Assembly: GCA_965246805.1 (NCBI GenBank)
Contig: CBDFFO010000006.1
Location: 310,001-374,000, forward strand
Source of the DNA: Schlegelella_A sp965246805
GTDB lineage: Bacteria > Pseudomonadota > Gammaproteobacteria > Burkholderiales > Burkholderiaceae_C
Direction: 5' to 3'
DNA length: 64,000 nt
Below, one piece after another: positions 10,344 through 19,306 of this stretch; position 1 is the first letter of the stretch, and the number at the start of each line of letters is the position of its first letter. Below the pieces are notes generated by a model that ran no database searches, was not told the origin of the DNA, and saw only the letters and a program-made list of their open reading frames with translations. The position numbers and the translations under genes were made by a program.

Positions 10344-12767
10344 TCACCCCGGTGTCCACCGCCAGTCGCGCACCTCTGGCAGGTCGATGCCATGCTCACC
10401 GATGTAACGGTTATGGCGTTCCATCGTGGCGTCGTAGCGCACCGCTTCTTGGGTGGCGACACCCGCGAAGCGCGGGATGCGCTGGATCGCATCGAGCGCG
10501 AGGCGAAAGCGGTCGAGGTCGTTCAGCACCACCATGTCGAAGGTCGTCGTCGTCGTGCCTTCTTCCTTGTAGCCGCGCACATGGATGTTGGCGTGGTTGC
10601 GGCGCCGGTACGTGAGCTTGTGGATCAGCGTCGGGTAGCCGTGGAACGCGAAGATCACCGGGCGGTCGGTCGTGAAGAGCGCGTCGAACGCGTCGTCTTC
10701 GAGGCCGTGCGGGTGCTCGCTCGAGGGTTGCAGCACCATCAGGTCGACGACGTTCACGACACGGATGCGGATGCCGGGCACGTACACGCGCAGCAGCGTC
10801 ACCGCGGCGAGCGATTCGAGCGTCGGCACATCGCCGCAGCTGGCCATCACCACCTCTGGGTCGTCGGCGCCGTCGGTGCCGGCCCAGTCCCAGATGCCTG
10901 CGCCGGCCGTGCAATGCCGAATGGCCGCATCGATGTCCAGCCACTGCGGCGTCGGTGCCTTGCCGGCGACGATCACGTTGATGCAGTGGCGGCTGCGCAC
11001 GCAATGGTCGGCCACCGACAACAGACAGTTCGCGTCGGGCGGCAGGTAGATACGAACAACCTCGGCCTTCTTGTTGGCGACGTGGTCGAGAAAGCCGGGA
11101 TCCTGGTGTGAGAACCCGTTGTGGTCCTGCTGCCAGACGTGCGACGACAGCAGGTAGTTAAGCGACGCGATCGGCGCCCGCCACGCGATGCCGCGCGTCA
11201 CTTTCAGCCACTTCGCGTGTTGGTTGAACATCGAATCGATGATGTGGATGAAGGCCTCGTAGCACGAGAAGAGGCCGTGGCGGCCGGTCAGCAGGTAGCC
11301 CTCGAGCCAGCCCTGGCAGAGGTGCTCGCTCAGCACCTCCATCACGCGGCCGTCGGCGGCGAGGTCGGTGTCGTTCGGGCGGGTCTCCGCGAGCCACGTC
11401 TTGCCGCTGACGGCGTACACCGCGTCGAGCCGGTTCGACGCGGTCTCGTCGGGTCCGAACAGGCGGAAGTTGCCTTTGCCGAGGCTCTTCCGCATCACCT
11501 CGCGCAGGTAGGTGCCGAGCACGCGCGTCGGCTCGGCGATGGTCGTGCCGGGCGCCGGCACCGCGACCGCAAGCGAGTGGAACGCGGGCAACGACAGCGG
11601 CTGCATCAGCTCGCCGCCGTTGGCGTGCGGGTTGGCGCCCATTCGGCGCCGGCCAGTCGGTGCGAGCGCGGCGAGCTCGTCGTTGATACAGCCGTTCGCA
11701 TCGAAAAGCTCATGCGGCCGATAGCTCTTCAGCCAGTCTTCGAGTTGCGTTAGGTGCTCGGGGTTCTTGAAGTCGGCGATCGGCACCTGGTGCGCGCGCC
11801 AGGTGCCTTCGACCGGCTTGCCGTCGACGAATTTCGGCCCGGTCCAGCCTTTCGGCGTGCGCAGCACGATCATCGGCCAGCGCGGCCGGGTCGGCGTCGC
11901 CGGCGCACCGTCGGCACGTGCCGTGTGTTGGATCGACTGGATGCGCTCGAGCACCGTGTCGAGCGTCGCCGCGAGGCTTTGATGGACGAGCGCCGGATCG
12001 TCGCCTTCGACCAGGAAAGGTTCGTGGCCGTAGCCGCGCAGCAGCGCCATCAGCTCGTCGTCGCCAATGCGCGCGAGCACGGTCGGGTTGGCGATCTTGA
12101 AGCCGTTCAGATGCAGGATCGGCAGCACCGCGCCGTCGCGCACCGGGTTCAGGAACTTGTTCGAATGCCAGCTCGTCGCGAGCGCGCCAGTCTCGGCCTC
12201 GCCGTCGCCGATCACGCAGGCGACGATGAGGCCCGGGTTGTCGAACGCGGCGCCGTACGCGTGCGCAAGCGAGTAGCCGAGCTCGCCGCCCTCATGGATC
12301 GAGCCCGGGGTTTCCGGCGCCACGTGGCTCGGAATGCCGTGCGGCCACGAGAACTGGCGAAAGAGGCGCAGCAGGCCGCTGCGGTTGCGCTCGATGGCCG
12401 GATAGCGCTCGGTGTACGAGCCTTCGAGATAGGTGTGCGCAACCAGCCCTGGCCCGCCATGGCCGGGGCCGATGACGTTGATCATGTCGAGGCCATGCGC
12501 GTTGATCAGCCGGTTCAGGTGCACATAGAGCAGGTTGAGGCCGGGCGTGGTGCCCCAGTGGCCGAGCAGACGCGGCTTCACGTGCGCCAGCGTCAGCGGC
12601 TCGTCGAGCAACGGGTTGGCCTGCAGGTAGATCTGGCCGACCGAGAGGTAATTGGCGGCGCGCCAGTACGCATCCATGCGCGCCAGCATCGACGGCGACA
12701 GCGGTGCGGCGGTTTCGGCAGGGCGCACCGCTGCGGTCGACCCCTCGACAGCGACGTTGAGTTCCAT
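10344..12767 (-). CDS. xfp: Xylulose-5-P/fructose-6-P phosphoketolase
   Basis: 807 residues, full length. This thiamine diphosphate enzyme cleaves xylulose 5-phosphate (and often fructose 6-phosphate) with phosphate to acetyl phosphate plus an aldose phosphate. Visible family blocks are YLSVGQIYL and HWGTTPGLNLLYVHLNRLI at the N-terminus, IGPGHGGPGL, and EGGELGYSLAHAYGAAFDNP. The TPP-binding GDGEAETGALATSWHSNKF and a C-terminal HGYPTLIHKLTYRR follow. The ATG at 12767 is the only sensible start. It is followed by ackA, giving a bifid-shunt-like route from sugar phosphates to acetate and ATP. Both are minus-strand and probably one transcript. Confidence 0.97.
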   Translation of the reverse strand: MELNVAVEGSTAAVRPAETAAPLSPSMLARMDAYWRAANYLSVGQIYLQANPLLDEPLTLAHVKPRLLGHWGTTPGLNLLYVHLNRLINAHGLDMINVIGPGHGGPGLVAHTYLEGSYTERYPAIERNRSGLLRLFRQFSWPHGIPSHVAPETPGSIHEGGELGYSLAHAYGAAFDNPGLIVACVIGDGEAETGALATSWHSNKFLNPVRDGAVLPILHLNGFKIANPTVLARIGDDELMALLRGYGHEPFLVEGDDPALVHQSLAATLDTVLERIQSIQHTARADGAPATPTRPRWPMIVLRTPKGWTGPKFVDGKPVEGTWRAHQVPIADFKNPEHLTQLEDWLKSYRPHELFDANGCINDELAALAPTGRRRMGANPHANGGELMQPLSLPAFHSLAVAVPAPGTTIAEPTRVLGTYLREVMRKSLGKGNFRLFGPDETASNRLDAVYAVSGKTWLAETRPNDTDLAADGRVMEVLSEHLCQGWLEGYLLTGRHGLFSCYEAFIHIIDSMFNQHAKWLKVTRGIAWRAPIASLNYLLSSHVWQQDHNGFSHQDPGFLDHVANKKAEVVRIYLPPDANCLLSVADHCVRSRHCINVIVAGKAPTPQWLDIDAAIRHCTAGAGIWDWAGTDGADDPEVVMASCGDVPTLESLAAVTLLRVYVPGIRIRVVNVVDLMVLQPSSEHPHGLEDDAFDALFTTDRPVIFAFHGYPTLIHKLTYRRRNHANIHVRGYKEEGTTTTTFDMVVLNDLDRFRLALDAIQRIPRFAGVATQEAVRYDATMERHNRYIGEHGIDLPEVRDWRWTPG

Positions 12768-12939
12768 GAGTGCCCGAGGTTCGAGGCGGCGCGGGGGCCG
12801 ACGGCGAGGGCCGTTAGCGATTCATCCGCTCAGCCCTTTCGGCCATTCTTGGAGATTTGACGGCCGTCATCTGTGCGGCGCCGTACACAGCGCGCGGCGG
12901 TCGTCGCGGCGGCGTTGCGATGGCCGAGCGGACAGCGGC

Positions 12940-13377
12940 TCAGTCGGCGGCGGACAGCAGCAGGCTGCCGGCCGAGAACCCCGTCTTGAAGCTCTGCGAC
13001 GTGCCGCGCTCGCTCAGCGCCGCTATCTCGTAGGCGCTTCCACTGCACGCGGTGCCGTTCGGCTCGACGCGCAGCATGTGCGGCCCGGGTGCCGCGTAGA
13101 TGTGGACCACCTCGTTCGATCGCAGGTCGGCGACCGCGTTGCCGTCGAGGTAGATGCGGTGCCGACAGCCGTCGCTCGCGATGTCGATGTCGCGATGCAC
13201 CGAGAAGATGCCGGCGGCCGCTTTGCGGCGCGTGAGCAGCGGGTCGAGCACCAGGCGCGCGTTGGTCACGCGAACCGATGGCGCGTCGGGCGCGGGATCC
13301 AGCAAGGCGCAACCGTCGAGTGCCAGAAGTGCGAACGCGAGAGTGACCGCCGCCGGCCACACGACACGGATGTTCAT
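12940..13377 (-). CDS. Putative lipoprotein of unknown function
   Basis: A 145-residue protein beginning with a lipoprotein signal peptide: a hydrophobic stretch at about residues 6-21 ending in LALDGC, with the Cys as the lipidation site (residue 23). The Asp before Cys is unusual but tolerated. The mature part is beta-rich with three further Cys and ends at LLLSAAD. No domain is recognised. The ATG at 13377 is chosen because it opens the signal peptide; an in-frame extension to 13458 adds polar residues that would bury it. It lies between xfp and kup on the same strand with gaps of 172 and 138 bp, so it is likely a separate unit. Confidence 0.72.
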   Translation of the reverse strand: MNIRVVWPAAVTLAFALLALDGCALLDPAPDAPSVRVTNARLVLDPLLTRRKAAAGIFSVHRDIDIASDGCRHRIYLDGNAVADLRSNEVVHIYAAPGPHMLRVEPNGTACSGSAYEIAALSERGTSQSFKTGFSAGSLLLSAAD

Positions 13378-13515
13378 GCGAAGGTTCCCATGCGCCTGAC
13401 GGCGTTCCAGTGGGTCGTTATCGGCGAACGTTTCGGTTTGTGAAGCGAGCGGTGACAAGGCGCGTGCCGGCTGTCACGAAGGTCGATGCGCGCAACCGAT
13501 GCCGCGCCGTTTGCC

Positions 13516-15390
13516 TCAGATCTGAACCCGCGTCCCCAACTCCACCACACAGTTGTTCGGCAACTTGAAGAAGGTGACGACGCTGCCCGCATTGCGCGAC
13601 ATGGCCGCGAACAGTGCTTCGCGCCAATGCATCATGCCGGTGCCATGGGTCGGCACCACGATCTCGCGGCTCAGGAAGTACGAGATCGCCCCTTCGTCGA
13701 CCGTCAGGCCCCGACCGGTGCACAGCCGCAACGCGCGCGGGATGTCGGGCTCGTCTTTGAAGCCGTAATTCACCTCGACTTTCCAGAACCCGTCGACCAG
13801 CGGCTCGACCTTCAATCGGTTGGCGTCGTCGATGAACGGCACGCCGCGAAAGCGCACGGTCAGGATCACGTTCTGCTCATGGATCGCGTGGTAGTGCTTC
13901 AGGTTGTGCAGCAGGGCCTGCGGCACCGTCTGCGGGTTCGCGACGGCATAGACCGCCGTGCGCGATGTGCGGCGCAGATGCTCGTCGGTCGCGAGCGCGG
14001 TGATGAAGGGCAGGAGTTCCGGGTCGTCCTCGCGGATATGTTCCATCAGGATCTCGCGGCCGCGTCGCCACGTGGCCATGATCGCGAAGATCCCCGCGCC
14101 CAGCACCAGCGGAAACCAGCCGCCCTGCAACACCTTCAGCGAACACGAGATCACCAGCACTGCATCGACGACCAGGAACGCACCGGTCGCGGCGAGCGCG
14201 AACGGCAGCCGAAAACCCCAGCCGTAGCGGACGACGAAGAAGGTGAGGATGGTCGTGATGATCATCGTGCCCGTCACCGCGATGCCGTACGCCGATGCGA
14301 GCGCCGACGAGCTGCCGAAGCCGATCATCGCGATCAGCACCACCAGCATCACGGTCCAGTTGACGATCGGCACGTAGATCTGGCCGGCCTCCGCTTCGGA
14401 CGTGTGCATGATCTGCATGCGTGGCAGCAGGCCCAGCTGGATCGCCTGCTTCGTCAGCGAATAGGCGCCGGTGATGACGGCCTGCGACGCGATCACCGAC
14501 GCGAGCGTCGCCAGCACCACCGCCGGGATCGCCAACGCGTCGGGGAAGAGCTTGAAGAACGGGTTCTCGAGCGCCTTCGCATCGCGCAGCAGAAGCGCGC
14601 CCTGGCCCATGTAGTTGAGCGTCAGCGCGGGCAGCACGAAACCGGTCCAGGCGAGCCGGATCGGCTTCTTGCCGAAGTGGCCCATGTCGGCGTAGAGCGC
14701 TTCGGCGCCCGTCAGCGCCAGCACGATCGATCCCATCACCACGAACAAGTGCCAGCCGCGCGCCTGCATGAACTGCACCGCACGCCACGGGTTCAGCGCC
14801 TCGAGGATCTGCGGGTGCTGCGCGATTTGAATGACGCCGGTGATCGCCAGGACCGCGAACCACACCAGCATCACCGGGCCGAACAGCTTGCCGACCGCGC
14901 CGGTGCCGAAGCGCTGGAACAGGAAGAGGCCGACGATCACCGCAGTGCAGATCGGCAAGATGTAAGGCTTGAACGCGGGCGTGATGGTCTCAAGACCCTC
15001 GACCGCGCCGAGCACCGAGATCGCCGGGGTGATGACGCTGTCGCCATAGAAGAGCGCAGCGCCCAACACGCCGGTCAGGAGCAGCACGCGTTTGCGCGTC
15101 GGGGTCTTGCCGGCGGCTTTCGCGGCCAGCGAGGTGAGTGCCATCACGCCGCCTTCGCCACTGTTGTCGGCCCTGAGCACGAGCACGACGTACTTCAGCG
15201 TCACGACGAAGATCAACGCCCAGAAGATCGTCGAGACGACACCGATCACGTTCCCCGGATCGAGTGCGAGCGCGTCGTTCGGCCCGAACACCTCTTTCAT
15301 CGTGTACAGCGGGCTGGTGCCGATGTCGCCGTAAACGACGCCGATCGCGCCGAGCGTGAGCAGTCCGAGGCCTTGCTTGGCTTGTGTCAT
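13516..15390 (-). CDS. kup: Kup/HAK potassium uptake transporter
   Basis: 624 residues, the usual Kup size. The N-terminus LTLGAIGVVYGDIGTSPLYT is the family signature (about residues 9-28). It is followed by twelve predicted membrane helices to about residue 450, then a C-terminal cytoplasmic domain ending in the conserved FKLPNNCVVELG. Kup takes up potassium with protons, mainly under acidic or hyperosmotic conditions. The ATG at 15390 gives MTQAKQGLG; an upstream extension of 34 residues is not family-like. It is probably monocistronic. Confidence 0.96.
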   Translation of the reverse strand: MTQAKQGLGLLTLGAIGVVYGDIGTSPLYTMKEVFGPNDALALDPGNVIGVVSTIFWALIFVVTLKYVVLVLRADNSGEGGVMALTSLAAKAAGKTPTRKRVLLLTGVLGAALFYGDSVITPAISVLGAVEGLETITPAFKPYILPICTAVIVGLFLFQRFGTGAVGKLFGPVMLVWFAVLAITGVIQIAQHPQILEALNPWRAVQFMQARGWHLFVVMGSIVLALTGAEALYADMGHFGKKPIRLAWTGFVLPALTLNYMGQGALLLRDAKALENPFFKLFPDALAIPAVVLATLASVIASQAVITGAYSLTKQAIQLGLLPRMQIMHTSEAEAGQIYVPIVNWTVMLVVLIAMIGFGSSSALASAYGIAVTGTMIITTILTFFVVRYGWGFRLPFALAATGAFLVVDAVLVISCSLKVLQGGWFPLVLGAGIFAIMATWRRGREILMEHIREDDPELLPFITALATDEHLRRTSRTAVYAVANPQTVPQALLHNLKHYHAIHEQNVILTVRFRGVPFIDDANRLKVEPLVDGFWKVEVNYGFKDEPDIPRALRLCTGRGLTVDEGAISYFLSREIVVPTHGTGMMHWREALFAAMSRNAGSVVTFFKLPNNCVVELGTRVQI

Positions 15391-15466
15391 GGAAGGGAAG
15401 GCTCGGAGTCGAGAGCGGTCGCCTGGCTCGGAAGAAAGGTGCGCTAGGTTAACGGAGCGCCCGTGT

Positions 15467-15495
15467 TTGAAACCATCGCCGCAATGGAACACAAT
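15467..15495 (+). promoter_or_regulatory. Candidate sigma-70 promoter for the DUF3606 gene
   Basis: TTGAAA at 15467-15472 and CACAAT at 15490-15495 are separated by 17 bp on the plus strand, about 90 nt before the DUF3606 start. The -35 matches five of six consensus bases and the -10 four of six. It was found by eye and there is no other support. Confidence 0.35.
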
Positions 15496-15586
15496 CGCCA
15501 GGCGTGTGCGGGGTGGGTTCTCGAAGCCATCGCCGCAGCGACCCCGCCGCGCTGCGCGGCTCCTTCATCTCAACCGGAGACCCACC

Positions 15587-15790
15587 ATGACTCTACCCAA
15601 AGGCAGTGGCGCGTTCGCATCGAAGATCGCCGCCGATCGCACTGGTACGGGCACCGACAACAGCGCCGCCGAAGCGGTCGATGTCGAGGCCTGGGCGAGC
15701 GAGTTCGGCGTGTCGAGTTCGCAGATTTCCGAGGCCGTCGCGGCGGTCGGCGCCAACAAGTCGGACGTGGCGAACTACCTGAAGAACTAG
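15587..15790 (+). CDS. DUF3606 domain protein
   Basis: A 67-residue protein in the DUF3606 family of small proteins widespread in soil Proteobacteria. The conserved part is the C-terminal half: VEAWASEFGVSSSQISEAVAAVG then DVANYLKN, a helix-turn-helix-like pattern. The first 30 residues are Ser/Thr/Gly-rich and look disordered. The ATG at 15587 has GGAGA at 15576-15580. The family's role is unknown; members often sit alone and are thought to be stress-related, which is not shown here. It stands alone between kup (divergent) and the amidohydrolase pseudogene (convergent). Confidence 0.82.
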   Translation: MTLPKGSGAFASKIAADRTGTGTDNSAAEAVDVEAWASEFGVSSSQISEAVAAVGANKSDVANYLKN

Positions 15791-15814
15791 TCGTTCGGCA
15801 CGCCCGTCGCCCGC

Positions 15815-16244
15815 CTAAGCGAGGTTCGACAGCCGCTTCGCGTTTTCCTTCAGGATCAACGGCCGGACCTCGTTCTTGAAACCGGTTTCGGCCGTGTTCT
15901 TTGATGAGCTTCCTGGCCTCGCAGGCACCCATCTTCCCTTTGTGCGGGTCGATGCTACCGAACGCGATCATGATGTCGTTTTTGGATTGCGCGACTCCCG
16001 CGATCTCCTCGTTCGGGATGCGGCGGCGGCCGAGCTGGGTCTCGGCGTCGACCGTGAACATCGTGAAGCCGATCTTCTTCTCGCGGTAGTACGCGCGCGA
16101 CTCCGCCATCGTCGGCCGCTTCGACGAACGAAAGTACTTGTTGGCCGCGCGGTTGCACTCCTCGCCGTGGTTGTCGAACGGGTTCCAGCACGACACCTCG
16201 AGGTGGGTGTGGGTGTCGATGGCAATGAGTTCGGCGATGTTCAT
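15815..16244 (-). pseudogene. Amidohydrolase remnant with internal deletion
   Basis: The first 111 codons from ATG 16244 encode the N-terminus of a TIM-barrel metal hydrolase: IDTHTHLEVSCWNPFDNHG with the HxH metal motif, through FGSIDPHKGKMGACEARKLIKEHG. At about 15900 the frame then switches straight into the family's C-terminus, NEVRPLILKENAKRLSNLA and stop at 15815-15817, read one frame away. About 150 residues of the barrel, including the later metal ligands, are gone. Related intact genes accompany phenylpropenoid-CoA catabolism, where an amidohydrolase-fold enzyme cleaves the beta-ketoacyl-CoA. It faces away from the crotonase gene across 195 bp. It is almost surely non-functional. Confidence 0.85.
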
Positions 16245-16294
16245 GCGCGGGATGCGATGCCCGTCCGACGTCTGCGTCCGGATGCGCCGCGTCG

Positions 16295-16317
16295 ATTGGT
16301 TAAGGCTGGTAATCAAT
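16295..16317. promoter_or_regulatory. Inverted repeat upstream of crotonase; candidate operator
   Basis: ATTGGTTA at 16295-16302 and TAATCAAT at 16310-16317 form an 8-bp inverted repeat with one mismatch and a 7-nt spacer. It lies between the divergent amidohydrolase remnant and crotonase gene. An exact inverted copy of ATTGGTTAA recurs at 16433-16441. AT-rich palindromes like this are typical MarR targets, and the cluster carries a MarR gene at 24.3 kb. Confidence 0.45.
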
Positions 16318-16432
16318 GCGCGGGTTCGCGCCCGGGGCTTTCCCGGGTGGGCCGCGGCTGGCCGTTGAGAGCAGGCGATGTCACGAGCGAACGGGGTTTC
16401 CCTAAAGGACATCCCGAACTTGTTTACTACGA

Positions 16433-16441
16433 TTAACCAAT
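16433..16441. promoter_or_regulatory. TTAACCAAT site overlapping crotonase start codon
   Basis: TTAACCAAT at 16433-16441 is the exact reverse complement of ATTGGTTAA at 16295-16303 and overlaps the ATG at 16440. No ribosome-binding sequence lies just before this ATG, so the site may block transcription start or early elongation. The role is inferred. Confidence 0.4.
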
Positions 16442-17282
16442 GACCGCCCCTGCTTCACTGCCTGCCGCCACGCCGGATGCCGACGCCCGCGCGCTGCCCG
16501 CGGTGCTGGCGTCGCTCGATCTGCTGCGCTTCGACGTGCAGGGCGCGGTGCTGCGCATGCGGCTCGACCGGCCCGCGAAGCGCAACGCCATCAACGATGC
16601 GCTGGTGTCGCAACTGCACACCGCGTTCATCAACCTGCCCGAAGCCGTGAAGGCCGTGGTGCTGAGCGGCGAGGGCGATCACTTCTGCGCCGGCCTCGAT
16701 CTCTCGGAGCTCGGCGAGCGCAGCACGGCCGAGGGCATCTGGCACTCGCGCACGTGGCACGCGGCGTTCGATGCGATCCAGTTCGGTCGCGTGCCGGTGG
16801 TGGCGGTGCTGCACGGCGCGGTCGTCGGCGGCGGCCTCGAACTGGCGAGTGCGTGCCACGTGCGCGTGGCCGAGTCGAGCGCGTTCTATGGCTTGCCCGA
16901 AGGGCAGCGCGGGCTCTTCGTCGGCGGCGGCGGCTCGGCGCGCATCCCGCGGCTGATTGGCGTCGCGCGCATGAGCGACATGATGCTGACCGGCCGCGTG
17001 TACGACGCGGCCGAGGGCCTTGCGACGGGGCTCTCGCAGTACGTCGTCGATGCCGGCCAGGGTCTCGTGAAGGCGATGGAACTCGCGAACCGCATCGCCG
17101 CCAACGCGCCGCTCTCGAACTTCGCGGTGATGCACGCGTTGCCCCGCATCGCCGACATGGCGCAAGACGAGGGCCTCTTCGCCGAATCGCTGATGGCCGC
17201 GATCGCGCAGGGCGACGACGCGGCCAAATCACGGATGCGCGACTTCCTGGAAGGCAAGGCCGGCAAGGTGCGCAGAGCATGA
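16440..17282 (+). CDS. Crotonase / enoyl-CoA hydratase family protein
   Basis: 280 residues. The oxyanion-hole motif is HFCAGLDLSELGE (residues 81-93). The two catalytic glutamates of true hydratases are both present: Glu134 in GGGLEL and Glu154 in LPEGQRGLF. It should add water to, or isomerise, an aromatic enoyl-CoA such as feruloyl-CoA. It does not resemble the short hydroxycinnamoyl-CoA hydratase-lyase closely, so side-chain shortening may be non-lyase. The N-terminal 25 residues are an Ala/Pro-rich leader. The start ATG at 16440 has no ribosome site and overlaps a repeated TTAACCAAT motif. It is first gene of a plus-strand cluster, with feruloyl-CoA synthase 82 nt downstream. Confidence 0.92.
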   Translation: MTAPASLPAATPDADARALPAVLASLDLLRFDVQGAVLRMRLDRPAKRNAINDALVSQLHTAFINLPEAVKAVVLSGEGDHFCAGLDLSELGERSTAEGIWHSRTWHAAFDAIQFGRVPVVAVLHGAVVGGGLELASACHVRVAESSAFYGLPEGQRGLFVGGGGSARIPRLIGVARMSDMMLTGRVYDAAEGLATGLSQYVVDAGQGLVKAMELANRIAANAPLSNFAVMHALPRIADMAQDEGLFAESLMAAIAQGDDAAKSRMRDFLEGKAGKVRRA

Positions 17283-17364
17283 GCCAGCCCGGTCGCCGTA
17301 AGCCACGACGAGGCCCATCCCGGGCCGCGGTCGAAACCCCGAGCCCGCAGCGCGAGGACCGCCA

Positions 17365-19302
17365 ATGACCAAGGGCTGCGCGTCGGGCATGGGCCCGAGC
17401 CCGGGCAACGACGACGCGACCAGTGCGGCGTGGATGCTGAGCCGCGGCGCACCGACCGACGCCGGGCCGCGCTACCGCCCCGTGCCGCTCGGCGGGTCGC
17501 TCAGCGCCAGCTTCACGACGCGTGCCGACGGCGCGACGCTCATCACCTCGACCGAAGCGCTTGGCTCCTATCCCGATCGCCTCACCGACCGCTTCCTGCA
17601 CTGGGCCGCGGTCGCGCCCGCGCGTACGCTGGTGGCCAAGCGCGTGAACGGCGGCGAGTGGCGGCGCGTCAGCTACGGCGACGCGCTGGCGAGCGCGCGG
17701 AGGCTCGCGCAGGCGCTGCTCGATCACCGGCTCTCGCCCGAACGGCCCCTCGCGATCCTCTCCGACAACGACATCGAGCACCTGCTGCTCGCGCTCGGCG
17801 CGATGCTCGCCGGCGTGCCGTTTGCACCGATCTCGGCGGCGTACTCGCTCATTTCGAAAGACTTCGGCAAGCTGCGCCACATCCTCGGCGTTCTGACGCC
17901 GGGCCTGGTGTTCGCATCGAACGGCAGCGCCTACGGCCCGGCCATCGCCGCGACCGTTCCGATCGAGACGCCGGTGGTGCTGGTGACCGGCAAGGTCGAA
18001 GGCCGCGAGACGCTCGCATTCGATTCGTTGCTGGCGACCATGCCCACCGGTCAGGTCGACGCCGCGCACGCGGGCGTCGGCCCCGACACGATCGCGAAGT
18101 TCCTCTTCACCTCGGGTTCCACCAAGCTGCCGAAGGGCGTGGTCAACACACAGCGCATGCTCTGCAGCAACCAGCAGATGATCCTGCAGAGCTTCCCTGA
18201 TCTGGGCGCCACGCCGCCAGTGCTGGTCGACTGGCTGCCCTGGAACCACACGTTCGGCGGCAACCACAACGTCGGCCTCGTGCTCTACAACGGCGGCACG
18301 CTCTACATCGACGAAGGCAAGCCGACACCCGCGCTGATCGGCGAGACGCTGCGCAACCTGCGCGAGATCGCGCCGACCATCTACTTCAATGTGCCCAAGG
18401 GCTTCGAGGAGATCGCCATCGCGCTCGAGACCGATCGCACGCTGCGCGAGTCGCTGCTGAGCCGCGTGAAGATGTTCTTCTTCTCCGGCGCCGGTCTCTC
18501 GCAACCGGTGTGGGACAAGCTCGAGCGCGTCGCCGAACAGCACAGCGGCGAGCGCATCCGCATGATCACCGGCCTCGGCATGACCGAGACCGCGCCGTTC
18601 GCGATCTGCGCCAACGCGTACGAGGTGAAGTCGGGCCACATCGGGCTGCCGGCGCCGGGTGTCGAGCTGAAGCTCGTGCCCGAAGGCGACAAGATCGAGG
18701 TGCGCTATCGCGGGCCGAACGTCACGCCCGGATACTGGCGCGCGCCCGAGCAGACCCGGGCGGCGTTCGACGACGAGGGCTACTACCGCAGCGGCGACGC
18801 CGCCAAGCCGATGGACCCGGCCCACCCCGAGCGCGGCCTCGCGTTCGACGGGCGGACTGCCGAAGACTTCAAGCTCGCGACCGGCACCTTCGTGTCGGTC
18901 GGGCCGCTGCGCGCGAAGGTCATCGCCGCCGGTGACCCGTGCGTGCAGGACGTGGTCATCGCCGGCATCGACCGCAACGAGGTCGGCGTGCTGTTCTTTC
19001 CGCGCATCGATGCGTGCCGCGCGTTGGCGACGTTGCCGGCGCGTGCATCGGTTGCCGAGGTGCTCGACGCGCCCGCCGTGCGCGGCTTCTTCCAGAACCT
19101 CGTCGATCACCTGTGGGCGAGCGGCACCGGCAGTGCGACGCGTGTCGCGCGCGCGCTCGTGCTGGGGGCGCCACCGAGCATCGATCTCGGCGAGGTGACC
19201 GACAAGGGCTCGGTCAACCAGCGCGCGGTGCTCGCGCATCGTGCTGCGGCGGTTACCGAACTGTATGCCGGCATCGACGACGTCATCGTGCCCGCCGTCT
19301 GA
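17365..19302 (+). CDS. fcs: Feruloyl-CoA synthase (AMP-forming acyl-CoA ligase)
   Basis: 645 residues of the ANL superfamily. It activates a carboxylic acid as its adenylate and then CoA thioester. The P-loop FLFTSGSTKLPKGVV is at 246-260, followed by WLPWNHTFGGNHN, the adenine motif ITGLGMTETAPFA, and YRSGDAAKP. The C-terminus carries EVTDKGSVNQRAVL, a form typical of feruloyl-CoA synthases in place of the usual PRTRSGK lysine motif. The start ATG 17365 has GAGGA at 17354-17358. The thioesterase gene follows after 4 nt, so the two are co-expressed. Substrate ferulate or another hydroxycinnamate is inferred from family resemblance and neighbours. Confidence 0.9.
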   Translation: MTKGCASGMGPSPGNDDATSAAWMLSRGAPTDAGPRYRPVPLGGSLSASFTTRADGATLITSTEALGSYPDRLTDRFLHWAAVAPARTLVAKRVNGGEWRRVSYGDALASARRLAQALLDHRLSPERPLAILSDNDIEHLLLALGAMLAGVPFAPISAAYSLISKDFGKLRHILGVLTPGLVFASNGSAYGPAIAATVPIETPVVLVTGKVEGRETLAFDSLLATMPTGQVDAAHAGVGPDTIAKFLFTSGSTKLPKGVVNTQRMLCSNQQMILQSFPDLGATPPVLVDWLPWNHTFGGNHNVGLVLYNGGTLYIDEGKPTPALIGETLRNLREIAPTIYFNVPKGFEEIAIALETDRTLRESLLSRVKMFFFSGAGLSQPVWDKLERVAEQHSGERIRMITGLGMTETAPFAICANAYEVKSGHIGLPAPGVELKLVPEGDKIEVRYRGPNVTPGYWRAPEQTRAAFDDEGYYRSGDAAKPMDPAHPERGLAFDGRTAEDFKLATGTFVSVGPLRAKVIAAGDPCVQDVVIAGIDRNEVGVLFFPRIDACRALATLPARASVAEVLDAPAVRGFFQNLVDHLWASGTGSATRVARALVLGAPPSIDLGEVTDKGSVNQRAVLAHRAAAVTELYAGIDDVIVPAV

Positions 19303-19306
19303 CCGC

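Noticed and set aside
13486..15447. 653-codon plus-strand frame opposite kup
   Set aside because: His/Arg/Asp-rich antisense translation of a well-conserved transporter, a common GC-rich artefact.
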